DNA of 42,362 nucleotides from Pseudomonadota bacterium (GTDB taxonomy: Bacteria > Desulfobacterota > Desulfarculia > Adiutricales > JAGVGV01). The notes beneath the pieces are model-generated. The model worked only from the letters and a program-made list of their open reading frames with translations. It had not been told where the DNA came from and made no database searches. Every line of letters starts with the position of its first letter. The first letter of the stretch is position 1. Where the stretch lies: assembly GCA_018830135.1 (NCBI GenBank), contig JAHJTB010000390.1:1-42362 (forward strand), written 5' to 3'. A program made the translations under genes and the position numbers. This document shows positions 1-7,414 of the stretch, piece by piece.

Positions 1-446
1 CCGACGGCATGGCTCTGGCCCGGGAATACAAGCCCCGGGTCATGATCGACCTGGCCACCCTGACCGGGGCCTGCGCCGTGGCCCTGGGCAACCGGATCGC
101 CGGTCTGTTCGGCAACGAGCCGGGCCTGGTCGAAGCCCTCCGGGAGGCCGGACGGGCGTCGGGGGAAACGGCCTGGCCCATGCCCTTGTTCGAACCCTAT
201 TTCGAGATGCTCAAAAGCGAAGTGGCCGACTTTCAGAGCGCCGGGTCCCGGTACGGCGGGGCGATCTCGGCGGCCCTGTTCCTCAAACAGTTCGTCGGCC
301 AGACCCCCTGGGCCCACATCGATATCGCCGGCCCCAGTCGGGCCGATAAGGCCTCGCCGGACACGCCGGCCGGCGCGACCGGATTCGGGGCCGGGCTGCT
401 GCTGCGCTACCTGCGAGACCTGGCGGCCGGCGGCAAGCGCGCCTGA
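1..446 (+). CDS. pepA: Leucyl aminopeptidase (M17), C-terminal part, cut by window edge
   Basis: C-terminal ~147 residues of a cytosolic M17 leucine aminopeptidase, a two-metal exopeptidase that removes N-terminal residues in peptide turnover. The frame is open from base 3 (Asp-Gly-Met...), so the 5' part, including most metal ligands and the NTDAEGR segment, lies outside the window. Visible family hallmarks are the VMIDLATLTGA block near the start, the SAGSRYGGAISAALFL segment and the WAHIDIAGP block, all in the expected order and spacing. It ends with TGA at 444-446. The product is near certain; nothing can be said about the start or promoter. Confidence 0.93.
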   Translation, partial: DGMALAREYKPRVMIDLATLTGACAVALGNRIAGLFGNEPGLVEALREAGRASGETAWPMPLFEPYFEMLKSEVADFQSAGSRYGGAISAALFLKQFVGQTPWAHIDIAGPSRADKASPDTPAGATGFGAGLLLRYLRDLAAGGKRA

Positions 447-500
447 TCCTGGCGGATCGAGGACGGGGGCGACCGGAAACCCCTGTTAATTTGATTAGTC

Positions 501-542
501 GAACATGCCGGGCGGGCGCATTCCCCTCGGTTTGCCGCGGGG
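501..542 (+). repeat. 42-bp dispersed GC-rich repeat, copy 1
   Basis: This 42-bp stretch matches 26232-26273 at 37 of 42 positions in the same orientation. Both begin GAACATGC and end TTGCCGCGGGG, and the 3' half can fold on itself. Both copies are intergenic and lie close to a gene end. It looks like a REP-type element. The rest of 447-629 shows no gene. Confidence 0.65.
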
Positions 543-629
543 CGCTTCAACTTTTTTTCCGGGTATTTTCGGGGGATGTCCGCCACGGGCGCCTCGACGG
601 GGCGAACACAGGAAATAATAAAAAAATCC

Positions 630-658
630 TTGACATAGTGGTTGACTTTCACTAAGAT
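630..658 (+). promoter_or_regulatory. Sigma-70-type promoter for rpsU
   Basis: A perfect -35 box TTGACA (630-635), a 17-bp spacer and a -10 box TAAGAT (653-658, 4 of 6 matches) lie about 135 bp upstream of rpsU in otherwise non-coding DNA. The surrounding AT-rich patch (611-660) stands out from GC-rich flanks. Confidence 0.65.
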
Positions 659-792
659 GCCAACTTTCGGCGGCAAGCTTAATCAGGCTGGTCCCGCACC
701 GAACCAAATCGTCCATACGCCACTGAAGGGGGCCGGTCCTCGAAGGGCCGCGGGGCGGTTCATTTTATTATAGATGGGCAGGTGATACCGGA

Positions 793-1017
793 GTGAGCAA
801 TCAGACGGGCATTGAGGTTGTTGTCAAGGACAACGACGTCGATCAGGCCATGAAAGCCCTGAAGCGCAAGATCGCGCGGGACGGGCTCCTCAAGCAACTC
901 AAATCGAAAAAGGCCTACGAGAAGCCCAGCGAGAAGCGCAAGCGCAAGCTCAGGGAGTCGAAGCGCCGTATTCGCAAGGCCATGGCACGCCGCGCCAAGC
1001 GCGCTACAAGAGGCTGA
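793..1017 (+). CDS. rpsU: 30S ribosomal protein S21
   Basis: Small basic ribosomal protein bS21 (74 aa), part of the 30S subunit platform near the mRNA exit. It shows the family pattern: an acidic/hydrophobic start (IEVVVKDNDVDQAMKALKRK), then a helical Lys/Arg-rich body ending in a poly-basic tail (RRIRKAMARRAKRATRG). The GTG start is chosen because AGGTGA sits 7 bases upstream and the frame gives the usual length. It stands alone, with its own promoter upstream and a Rho-independent terminator 33 bp after the stop. Confidence 0.97.
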   Translation: MSNQTGIEVVVKDNDVDQAMKALKRKIARDGLLKQLKSKKAYEKPSEKRKRKLRESKRRIRKAMARRAKRATRG

Positions 1018-1050
1018 CCCGACTCGGGTACACCGATCGCGAACCAATGA

Positions 1051-1078
1051 AACGCCCCGGATTCCGGGGCGTTTTTTT
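1051..1078 (+). terminator. Rho-independent terminator of rpsU
   Basis: A perfect 10-bp stem (AACGCCCCGG / CCGGGGCGTT) with a 3-base ATT loop, followed by T residues up to 1078. It lies between rpsU and the convergent glycosyltransferase gene. Confidence 0.92.
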
Positions 1079-1128
1079 GTCCCGGTTTCCTGGTCTGAAA
1101 CGAAACCGGGCACGCTGAACAATCCGGG

Positions 1129-2073
1129 TTATGCGGCTGACAGAAGGGCGGCCAGGGCCTGTAAGACCGTCTCGGGCGCGGGCCAGGCGCCCGGGGCGGC
1201 CGGCGGTTGAACCAGGCCGACCCGTGGACCGCGCGGCGCCCATCGGCGGGGATCGGTCGGGCCGAAAACCGCCAGGGTCGGCCCGCCCAGGCGAGCGGCC
1301 AGGTGAGTCATGCCGCTGTCGTGTCCGGCAAAGGCCCGGCTCGAAGCGATGAATCCGGCGGCCGTTTCCAGGGTCAGTCCGGAGACGGCCAAGGCGCCGG
1401 ATTCGATTTTTTCCGCCAGGCCGGCTTCGGCCGGGCCCAGGAGAAAGACCGGTTGCAAGCCCAGGGCCGGTCCGGTTTCCCGGGCCAGGGCCATCCAACT
1501 TTCCAGGGGCCAGTTCTTGTGCGCGCCTCCGCTGCCGGGGGCCAGGACCAGGGCGTTTGACGAATCGATGCCCTTTTCAGCGGCCAGGCGGCGCGCCGAT
1601 TCGAGGCCGGATTGCGTGGCCCTGACCCGGACCTCGAAGGGGACGGGCCGGACGCCCGTGGAGGCGAACATCCAGTCGGTCAGGTGCACGGGCGGGGTCT
1701 CGGGCGGACGGGACGGCGCGGTCAGAACGGGCGTCAGCCCCAGCCGGGCCAGAGAGCCCACCAGGACCTCGGCCGGGTCTCGCGTCACCACCAGGGCGGC
1801 GGCGTGCCGGGCCAGAAAGCCGGCCATCCGCTCCGAAACCCGGGGCGGGTCGAGGTGGAGTCCGGCCCAGTCGGCCCGGTCCACGTCGGCCAGCCCGGAG
1901 ACGAAAGGCTGGTTGGCCAGAAGGCCGAGCACGGCCGGACTGCCGGCCAGGGTCATCCGGGGCAGACGGAAATGAGCGGGCAGGGCGGCCAGAAAGGGCA
2001 GGGCCAGGAGCACGTCCCCCAGGGCCCCGCGATGGACGACCAGCAGGCCCCGGTCTTTTCCCGGGGTTTTCAA
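1129..2073 (-). CDS. Glycosyltransferase family 9 (heptosyltransferase-like)
   Basis: GT-B fold glycosyltransferase of the GT9/ADP-heptose:LPS heptosyltransferase family, expected at the inner face of the cytoplasmic membrane, adding a sugar to LPS core. With the TTG start at 2073 it is 314 aa. Visible motifs: N-terminal HRGALGDVLLALP (about 14-26), APGSGG...KNWP (178-189, nucleotide-sugar site region) and HDSGMTHLAA...FGPTDP (251-275), the GT9 signature. The frame is open further upstream into the neighbouring gene, but TTG 2073 overlaps that gene's TGA (TTGA) and follows an AAGGA a few bases before it, so coupled translation is likely. Acceptor and donor cannot be told from sequence; WaaF/WaaC/WaaQ-type roles are all possible. 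Confidence 0.85.
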   Translation of the reverse strand: MKTPGKDRGLLVVHRGALGDVLLALPFLAALPAHFRLPRMTLAGSPAVLGLLANQPFVSGLADVDRADWAGLHLDPPRVSERMAGFLARHAAALVVTRDPAEVLVGSLARLGLTPVLTAPSRPPETPPVHLTDWMFASTGVRPVPFEVRVRATQSGLESARRLAAEKGIDSSNALVLAPGSGGAHKNWPLESWMALARETGPALGLQPVFLLGPAEAGLAEKIESGALAVSGLTLETAAGFIASSRAFAGHDSGMTHLAARLGGPTLAVFGPTDPRRWAPRGPRVGLVQPPAAPGAWPAPETVLQALAALLSAA

Positions 2074-2531
2074 CCGTCCTTGCGCGTCCAATCGTACGGA
2101 ATATCGTTGTCGTGGGGATCGAGGCGGATTTCGTCCGGGTTCTCGTAATGGTAGACTTCGCTGACCACGTTGATGATGTAGGCCTCCTGCTCGCTGACGC
2201 ACTTCCAGCCGTGCTGGAGGCCGGCAGGCACGCGGACCAGGCAGGGGTTGTGTTCGCCGATGAAGAACTCGTTGACCCGGCCGCGCGTGGCCGAGTCGGC
2301 CCGGCCGTCGTAAACGACCAGCTTGATCATGCCTTTGACGCAGGTGATATGGTCGGTCTGGAGGGCATGGGCGTGCCAGCCCTTGGTTACGCCGGGAAAG
2401 GTCGTCGAAAGATAGACCTGGCCGAACTTTTCGAAAAAGGGGTCGTCGGCCCGGAGCATTTCCATGAGGCGTCCGCGTTCATCGGGGATCACTTTGAGTC
2501 GTTTGACCAGTACGCCGTCGATCAGTTCCAT
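2070..2531 (-). CDS. dTDP-4-dehydrorhamnose 3,5-epimerase-like cupin (RmlC family)
   Basis: A 153-aa sugar-nucleotide epimerase of the RmlC cupin family. Classical members epimerise C3 and C5 of dTDP-4-keto-6-deoxyglucose on the way to dTDP-rhamnose. Visible blocks: VIPDERGRLMEMLR (14-27), FGQVYLSTTFPGVTKGWHAH (36-55, with the candidate catalytic His53), DHITCVKGMIKLVVYDGR (60-77), PAGLQHGWK (102-110) and a C-terminal DIPYDW. The ATG at 2531 is chosen because homologues start at this point; the further upstream ATG at 2570 adds 13 atypical residues. No strong Shine-Dalgarno is seen. It is followed by, and overlaps, the GT9 gene, so both probably build surface glycans. This branch is shorter than canonical RmlC (~180 aa), so the exact substrate is open. 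Confidence 0.85.
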   Translation of the reverse strand: MELIDGVLVKRLKVIPDERGRLMEMLRADDPFFEKFGQVYLSTTFPGVTKGWHAHALQTDHITCVKGMIKLVVYDGRADSATRGRVNEFFIGEHNPCLVRVPAGLQHGWKCVSEQEAYIINVVSEVYHYENPDEIRLDPHDNDIPYDWTRKDG

Positions 2532-2601
2532 CTTGCACCCGCTTGATCCATGGTGTATGGACCGGAGCATAACACATCGAACCGGAAAGGGGAGGGCAAA
2601 A

Positions 2602-2997
2602 TTGAACCGCGTCGGAATATACCCCGTCCAGAAAGGACTTTACGCCGACGAACGAGGCTGGGCCGCCTTTCCGTTCCAGGCCGGCCTGGAACGAACGCCC
2701 CTCGGAATCGACCTGTCCAGCCTGCACGCGGTCATGACCGAGCCGGGCGGGGTGCGGGGCAACCATCGCCACCCGGAATCGGCGGAGTGGCTTTACGTGC
2801 ACGGGGGCGTCTTCGATCTGTATTGGGAGGAGGACGGGCGGCCGTGTTCCGCCAGCCTCCAGGGGCCGCACCTGATCCATGTCCCGGCCGACACGGCCCA
2901 TACCCTGCGCAATACCGGCCCGGCGCCGCTGTTTCTGGTGGCTTTCCGCGAGACGGCCGTCGGGGAACCGCACACGGTGGGGGCGCCCCTGGTATAG
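2602..2997 (+). CDS. Single-domain cupin protein, sugar-isomerase-like or binding
   Basis: A 131-aa small beta-barrel cupin. Metal-binding pattern: His55 and His57 in GNHRHPESAEWL, Glu62 a few residues on, and His100 in VPADTAHTLRN, with the second-motif Gly/Pro/Asn in the expected places. The TTG start at 2602 is preferred to an in-frame ATG at 2557 because a strong AAGGGGAGG (2587-2595) sits 6 bases before it, and the protein then begins at the first predicted strand. It is divergent from the RmlC-like gene (70 bp between starts), suggesting a shared regulatory region and a role on a sugar or sugar nucleotide. The substrate is unknown; it could equally be a stand-alone binding cupin. Confidence 0.78.
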   Translation: MNRVGIYPVQKGLYADERGWAAFPFQAGLERTPLGIDLSSLHAVMTEPGGVRGNHRHPESAEWLYVHGGVFDLYWEEDGRPCSASLQGPHLIHVPADTAHTLRNTGPAPLFLVAFRETAVGEPHTVGAPLV

Positions 2998-3140
2998 AAC
3001 GAGGTCGGCTCCCGGACCCTTCGGGTCGGGTCAAACGGCGTTTTTCGGTTTCGGATTGCCTCCCGGTCGGTTATAATGATCATCACGGCGGCGGTAAATT
3101 CCTCTTTAATCAAGCAGGCGAATCGCGGGGAAGTTCGATC

Positions 3141-5162
3141 ATGACCCTGCAAACCGATTCTCGAACCGGTCGGGGCTACCACGGGGAGATACTCCATGTG
3201 GACCTGTCCTCGGGCCGGACGGAGTTCGAATCTCTTTCCGACGACTTTTACCGTCGCTGGCTCGGCGGGCTGGGGCTGGGAGTCAAGGTCCTCTGGGACC
3301 GCATCCAGCCGGGCGCGGACCCCTTGGGCCCCGGCAACGTGCTCGGGTTTGTCACGGGTCTGCTGACGGATACCGGGACCCTGTTTTCCGGCCGCTTCAT
3401 GGTCGTGGGCAAGTCTCCCCTGACCGGCGGCTGGGGCGACTCGAACTGCGGCGGGTATTTTTCCCCGTTTTTGAAAAAGTGCGGCCTGGACGGCCTGTTT
3501 TTCCACGGCGCCTCCGAAAGTCCGGTTTACGTGTTTCTGGACGGGGAGCGGGTCGAGGTTCACGAGGCCTCCGACCTGTGGGGGCTGGACGCGGTGGAGA
3601 CGGACCGGGCCTTGAAGGCCCGGCACGGCCGTTCGGCCCAGGTCGCCTGCATCGGTCCGGCCGGGGAGAAGCAATGCCGTTTCGCCGGCATCCTGACCGA
3701 CGGCGGCCGGTATGCCGGCCGGAGCGGGCTGGGCGCGGTCATGGGGTCCAAGCATCTCAAGGCCGTGGTCGTGGCCGGCCGAAAAAAGGCGGGCCTGGCC
3801 GACCGGGAGGAAATGGGCCGGCTGACCCGGGCCTTCCGGCGGCGGATCGAAGGCGGCCGGGGCATGCGTCGTCTGCTGGGCGACCGTCTGCTGGGCTTTA
3901 TGGGCTGGCTGACCCGGAAGAACCCGATTTACACCAGGCAGCCGGCCGATCTGTTCCGCCAGGTGCTGGGCAAGTACGGCACCGCCGGTCTGACGGCCCT
4001 GAGCGCCGAGTCCGGAGACAGTCCGATCCGGAACTGGGGCGGCGTGGGCCACCTGGATTTTCCGCTCAAGCGGTCCCAGAAGATCGGGGCCGAAGCGGTC
4101 ATCCGGTACGAGGTCAAAAAATACGGCTGTTATTCCTGTCCGGTCAAGTGCGGGGGCCTGGTCAAGGTCCCGGACGGGCCGTGGCCCATCGAGGAGATGC
4201 ACAAGCCGGAGTACGAAACCGTCTGCGGATTCGGCGGCCTGCTTCTCAATGACGACCTGCATTCGATCTTCAAGCTCAACGACCTGGTCAACCGGGGCGG
4301 GCTCGACTCGATCTCCTGCGCCGGCGTGGTGGCCTTTGCCATCGAATGCTTTGAAAACGGGCTGCTGACCCTGGAGGATACCGGCGGGCTGGAACTGGGC
4401 TGGGGCCGGGCCGAGGCCGTGATCGGGCTGGTGGAGATGATCATCGAAAGGCGGGGGCTGGGGGATGTGCTGGCCGAAGGAGTCCGCCTGGCCGCGGAAA
4501 AAATCGGCCGGGGTTCGGAGCGCTTCGCCGTGCACTGCGGCGGGGTCGAGGCGCCGATGCACGATCCCAAGTTTGATCCGGGATTCGCCCCGATCTATCA
4601 CTGCGATCCCACGCCGGGCCGGCATACCACCGCCAGTTACACCTATCTGGACCTTCAGCTTCTGGAAAAACGATACAGCCGGGCCCCGAAAATCCCGGGA
4701 CTGACGACCTTCAAACAGCGGCACACGTACGAAAACACCGGGCCGGCCCTGGCCGCGTGCTCGGCCTTCAAGATGCTCATCGACGGTCTGGGACTCTGCC
4801 TCTTCGGGGTCAGCGTGGGCGGGGACATGCCCATAGCCGGCTGGGTCAACGCGGCGACCGGCTGGGACCTGACCGACGAGGACTGCCTGACGGCCGGCGA
4901 GCGGATCATGGCCCTCCGGCAGGCCTTCAACGCCCGCGAGGGACTTGAACCGGTCAGGGACTTCAAACCCCACGGCCGGATTTACGGCCGGCCGGCCCTG
5001 GAAAAAGGGCCGGCCCGACACGTGACCATCGATATCGAAACCATGGCCGGCAGCTACTGCGAGGCCCTGGGCTGGGACCCGCGAACCGGCCGGCCGACCC
5101 GGGACGGCCTCGAGCGCCTCGGGCTGTCCGATGTGGCCGAAGTCCTCTATCCGGCGGGCTAG
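3141..5162 (+). CDS. Aldehyde:ferredoxin oxidoreductase family tungstoenzyme
   Basis: A 673-aa AOR-family oxidoreductase: tungsten (or Mo) bis-pyranopterin plus one [4Fe-4S] cluster, coupling aldehyde/carboxylate or related low-potential chemistry to ferredoxin-type carriers in the cytoplasm. The N-terminal domain shows LGGLGLGVKVLWD (41-53) and KSPLTGGWGDSNCGG (91-105, pterin region). The cluster ligands are CYSCPVKC (Cys330, 333, 337) plus Cys553 in DGLGLCLF, the AOR pattern. ATG 3141 follows GGGGAAG at the right distance; the longer open frame upstream is out-of-frame cupin DNA. The GDSNCGG block recalls the BamB-like/Desulfobacterota branch more than classical Pyrococcus AOR, so the substrate is not necessarily a simple aldehyde. 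It overlaps the MoaD-like gene and precedes an Fe-S protein, forming an apparent operon. Confidence 0.9.
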   Translation: MTLQTDSRTGRGYHGEILHVDLSSGRTEFESLSDDFYRRWLGGLGLGVKVLWDRIQPGADPLGPGNVLGFVTGLLTDTGTLFSGRFMVVGKSPLTGGWGDSNCGGYFSPFLKKCGLDGLFFHGASESPVYVFLDGERVEVHEASDLWGLDAVETDRALKARHGRSAQVACIGPAGEKQCRFAGILTDGGRYAGRSGLGAVMGSKHLKAVVVAGRKKAGLADREEMGRLTRAFRRRIEGGRGMRRLLGDRLLGFMGWLTRKNPIYTRQPADLFRQVLGKYGTAGLTALSAESGDSPIRNWGGVGHLDFPLKRSQKIGAEAVIRYEVKKYGCYSCPVKCGGLVKVPDGPWPIEEMHKPEYETVCGFGGLLLNDDLHSIFKLNDLVNRGGLDSISCAGVVAFAIECFENGLLTLEDTGGLELGWGRAEAVIGLVEMIIERRGLGDVLAEGVRLAAEKIGRGSERFAVHCGGVEAPMHDPKFDPGFAPIYHCDPTPGRHTTASYTYLDLQLLEKRYSRAPKIPGLTTFKQRHTYENTGPALAACSAFKMLIDGLGLCLFGVSVGGDMPIAGWVNAATGWDLTDEDCLTAGERIMALRQAFNAREGLEPVRDFKPHGRIYGRPALEKGPARHVTIDIETMAGSYCEALGWDPRTGRPTRDGLERLGLSDVAEVLYPAG

Positions 5163-5451
5163 GCCCTCGATCGGGATCACGGTCCGAGTGGGCGGCGTGT
5201 TCGCGGGCGGACCGGCCGTCAACCAGGCCGAGGTGACTCTCGAATCCGGAGCGACCCTGAAAACCGTACTCAAGAAAGCGGACGCGGCCCTGGGCCTGAA
5301 AAGGCCGAGGATTTTCAAGGCGGCCCTCAAGCAGCGCCTGCCCCTGGTCCTTCTGCTCAACGGCGATCGGGTGGACTTGCCCGAAGACCTGGAGCGCGTC
5401 CTGCGGGACGGGGACGGGGTCACGGCGCTCATGCCTTTGAGCGGCGGCTGA
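5131..5451 (+). CDS. MoaD/ThiS-like ubiquitin-fold sulfur carrier
   Basis: A small beta-grasp protein ending in LSGG, the di-glycine tail that is adenylated and thiocarboxylated in MoaD and ThiS. Body pattern: ITVRVGGVF (first strand), VTLESGATLKTVLKKA (second strand and helix), LPLVLLLNGDRV and DGDGVTALMPLSGG (last strands). It directly follows, and with the ATG at 5131 overlaps by 32 bases, the AOR gene, so it probably supplies dithiolene sulfur for the tungstopterin cofactor of that enzyme. The start is uncertain: the only other start in frame, GTG 5188, would remove the first strand, and no good ribosome site precedes 5131. The C-terminal identity is firm. Confidence 0.8.
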   Translation: MWPKSSIRRARPSIGITVRVGGVFAGGPAVNQAEVTLESGATLKTVLKKADAALGLKRPRIFKAALKQRLPLVLLLNGDRVDLPEDLERVLRDGDGVTALMPLSGG

Positions 5452-5500
5452 AACACGAACCGGGCCCGGAGGCCCGCACCCCGATTCAGGAGGTCGAATC

Positions 5501-6580
5501 ATGGCAGACGAGGTGTATTACCGTTTGGCCAAGGTCCTGGACAGCCTGCCCCAAGGCTTTCCCGCCACGGACAGCGGCCTGGAAATCCGGCTCTTGAAAA
5601 AGATTTTCACCGAGGACGAGGCCGACCTGTTCTGCGACCTGCGGCTGACGCTCGAAACCGCCGAAGAGATTTCCAAACGGACAGGCCGCCCGCTCGAAGG
5701 CCTCGATGACCGATTGGTCTCGATGTGGCACCGGGGGGAGGTCTGGGGACAGGCCGTCGACGGCGTCAGGCGCTTCCGCATGATGCCCTGGATCGTGGGC
5801 ATCTACGAATTCCAGATCGACCGCATGGACCGGGAGTTCTGCGAGATGACCGAGGAGTACAGCATGCACTTCGGCGCCGCCGCTGTCGGCTTCGGTCCGA
5901 GCATCATGCAGGTCGTTCCCGTGGAACGCCACGTCCCGACCGGGCAGCAGGCCCTGCCCTACGATCAGGTCTCGACCCTCATCGAAAACGGCCAGGCCTG
6001 GTGTATCAACGACTGCATCTGCAAAAAGGAAAAGGGCCTGATGGACAACCCCTGCGAAAAGCCCATCGCGGTCTGCCTGGCCATCGGGGATCAGGCCGGG
6101 GTGTTCGACGAAAGTCCCTGGGGCCGGGCCATCACCAAGGAGGAGGCCTTCCAGGTCCTGGAAAGGGCGGAAGAGGCCGGCCTGGTGCATTTGACCGGCA
6201 ACGTCGAAACCGGCCACAATTTCATCTGCAACTGCTGCGGCTGCTGCTGCGGCGTGCTGGGGGCGATCAAGAACTTCGGACTGACCGATATAACCAATTC
6301 GAGGCATTACGCCGAGATCGATCCGGACCTGTGCACGGCCTGCGGGACCTGCGCGGACGAACGCTGCCAGGTCGCGGCCATTGAAGAGGCCGGGGAGGTC
6401 TACCGGGTCCTGACCGAAAAGTGCATCGGCTGCGGGCTCTGCGTGACCACCTGTCCCGCCGAGGCCATCGCGCTGATCCGCAAGCCGGAAGACCGGATCG
6501 TGATTCCGCCCCGGGACGAGGTCGCCTGGAACGACGAACGGGCCCGGCAGCGCGGCCTGGACTACAGCGCCTACAAGTAG
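5501..6580 (+). CDS. Multi-cluster 4Fe-4S ferredoxin-type protein, AOR partner
   Basis: A 359-aa cytosolic iron-sulfur protein, most likely the electron carrier of the upstream AOR-type enzyme. The N-terminal ~160 residues have almost no Cys and no family I recognise. Then come C168/C172/C174/C185/C192 (CINDCICK...NPC...VC), a dense CNCCGCCCG stretch (243-251), and two ferredoxin motifs, CTACGTCADERC (278-289) and CIGCGLCVTTCP (308-319). The last two predict two [4Fe-4S] clusters; the middle Cys-rich part may hold more, and its Cys-Cys-Gly run recalls CCG-type sites of heterodisulfide-reductase-like proteins. A clear AGGAGG lies 7 bases before ATG. It is 49 bp after the MoaD-like gene on the same strand. 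Confidence 0.85.
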   Translation: MADEVYYRLAKVLDSLPQGFPATDSGLEIRLLKKIFTEDEADLFCDLRLTLETAEEISKRTGRPLEGLDDRLVSMWHRGEVWGQAVDGVRRFRMMPWIVGIYEFQIDRMDREFCEMTEEYSMHFGAAAVGFGPSIMQVVPVERHVPTGQQALPYDQVSTLIENGQAWCINDCICKKEKGLMDNPCEKPIAVCLAIGDQAGVFDESPWGRAITKEEAFQVLERAEEAGLVHLTGNVETGHNFICNCCGCCCGVLGAIKNFGLTDITNSRHYAEIDPDLCTACGTCADERCQVAAIEEAGEVYRVLTEKCIGCGLCVTTCPAEAIALIRKPEDRIVIPPRDEVAWNDERARQRGLDYSAYK

Positions 6581-6674
6581 GCGCGCGGCCGGGGGGGGCT
6601 GGCCGCGTTGGCCGCATGAGCTGAAACCGGTACGAACACGAGACAGGGAACCATTCAGTTATGGGCGGCGCCGT

Positions 6675-6776
6675 CGGACCGCCCTGTCGAGGCCTTTGCC
6701 CTCAGGACTCCGGCCGGCGCCTTTTCCATGGAGTCTGAGGGACCAGGGCGGCAGAGTCGTCCTTCGGACAAAGGCC
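6675..6776 (+). other. Structured inverted-repeat region upstream of the VOC gene
   Basis: The 264-bp gap 6581-6844 has no gene but contains nested inverted repeats. CCCTCAGGACTCC (6699-6711 area) pairs with GGAGTCTGAGGG (6730-6741) with one bulge. GACCGCCCTG pairs with CAGGGCGG just outside. GGCCTTTG (6691-6698) pairs with CAAAGGCC (6769-6776), and a GTCC-TTC-GGAC mini-hairpin sits at 6759-6769. Some of these pairings are mutually exclusive. It could be an untranslated leader, a terminator-like fold for the Fe-S operon, or a dispersed element; I recognise no known riboswitch. Confidence 0.45.
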
Positions 6777-6844
6777 GCGCGGGCGGCTGAAACATGATGT
6801 GCACCGGTTCACTGGAGCGTTACCGACACAGGGAGGAGCGAATC

Positions 6845-7348
6845 ATGATCAACGGCGTTCATCACGTGGCCATTTCGACCGGCAACCTGGAAAGGGCCCT
6901 CGAATTCTACCGGGATATTTTGGGCCTGGATGTGGTCCTGGAAGGGGGCTGGGAAAAAGATACGCCGGCCGGGCGGATGGCCGACCGGATCACCGGCCTT
7001 CAAGGTTCGGCCACCCAAATGGCGATGCTCCGGGCCGGCAACGCCATGATCGAAATCTTTCAGTACGATTCCCCCGAGCCCGGGCCGGGCGATCCCGGGC
7101 GGCCGGTCTGCGACCATGGTCTGACGCATATCTGCCTGGACGTGACCGACGTGGACGCCGAATACAAGAGGCTGGAAGCGGCGGGCATGCGTTTTCACTG
7201 CCCGCCCCAGATGCTCGGGCGGGCGGTGAAAACGACGTACGGCCGCGATCCGGACGGCAACGTGATCGAAATCCAGGAGATTCTATGGCCGGAGAGCAAG
7301 ATATCTCTCTGTCCGGCCCGGGCCAAAGGCGGGGGGAGCGAGGGCTGA
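6845..7348 (+). CDS. VOC-superfamily (glyoxalase / epimerase-like) protein
   Basis: A 167-aa vicinal-oxygen-chelate protein with two beta-alpha-beta-beta-beta modules (about 3-75 and 90-147). Candidate metal ligands are His7 (VHHVAIS), Glu70 (AMIEIFQY), His95 (LTHICLDV) and Glu142 (DGNVIEIQE), the standard H/E/H/E spacing of glyoxalase I, methylmalonyl-CoA epimerase and dioxygenases. ATG 6845 follows GGGAGGAG (about 6 bases), preferred over the in-frame ATG 6794 with no such site. The C-terminal ~20 residues are low-complexity and probably outside the fold. Substrate not predictable. It has its own structured upstream region and ends just before a palindromic repeat. Confidence 0.82.
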   Translation: MINGVHHVAISTGNLERALEFYRDILGLDVVLEGGWEKDTPAGRMADRITGLQGSATQMAMLRAGNAMIEIFQYDSPEPGPGDPGRPVCDHGLTHICLDVTDVDAEYKRLEAAGMRFHCPPQMLGRAVKTTYGRDPDGNVIEIQEILWPESKISLCPARAKGGGSEG

Positions 7349-7360
7349 CGTTCTGAAAAT

Positions 7361-7386
7361 GTTGGGTTAGGCTTCGCTAACCCAAC
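7361..7386. repeat. GTTGGGTTAG palindromic repeat, copy 1 (possible bidirectional terminator)
   Basis: Perfect 10-bp stem GTTGGGTTAG / CTAACCCAAC with the loop GCTTCG. Its reverse complement matches 41737-41762 at 25 of 26 positions. It lies between the convergent VOC and HD-GYP genes, so the hairpin may also end transcription, although no T-run follows on either strand. Confidence 0.8.
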
Positions 7387-7414
7387 CCGCACGACTGAAG
7401 TTCTGACAGGGACC

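Noticed and set aside
2550-3140. In-frame upstream extension of the AOR-type gene
   Set aside because: Out-of-frame reading of the cupin gene with Arg/Pro/Gly-rich nonsense; ATG 3141 with a ribosome site gives the normal AOR N-terminus.
2793-5456. 887-codon open frame on the minus strand
   Set aside because: Lies antisense to the AOR-type and MoaD-like genes; repetitive Gly/Pro/Gln/Arg composition and no domain. A shadow of high-GC coding DNA.
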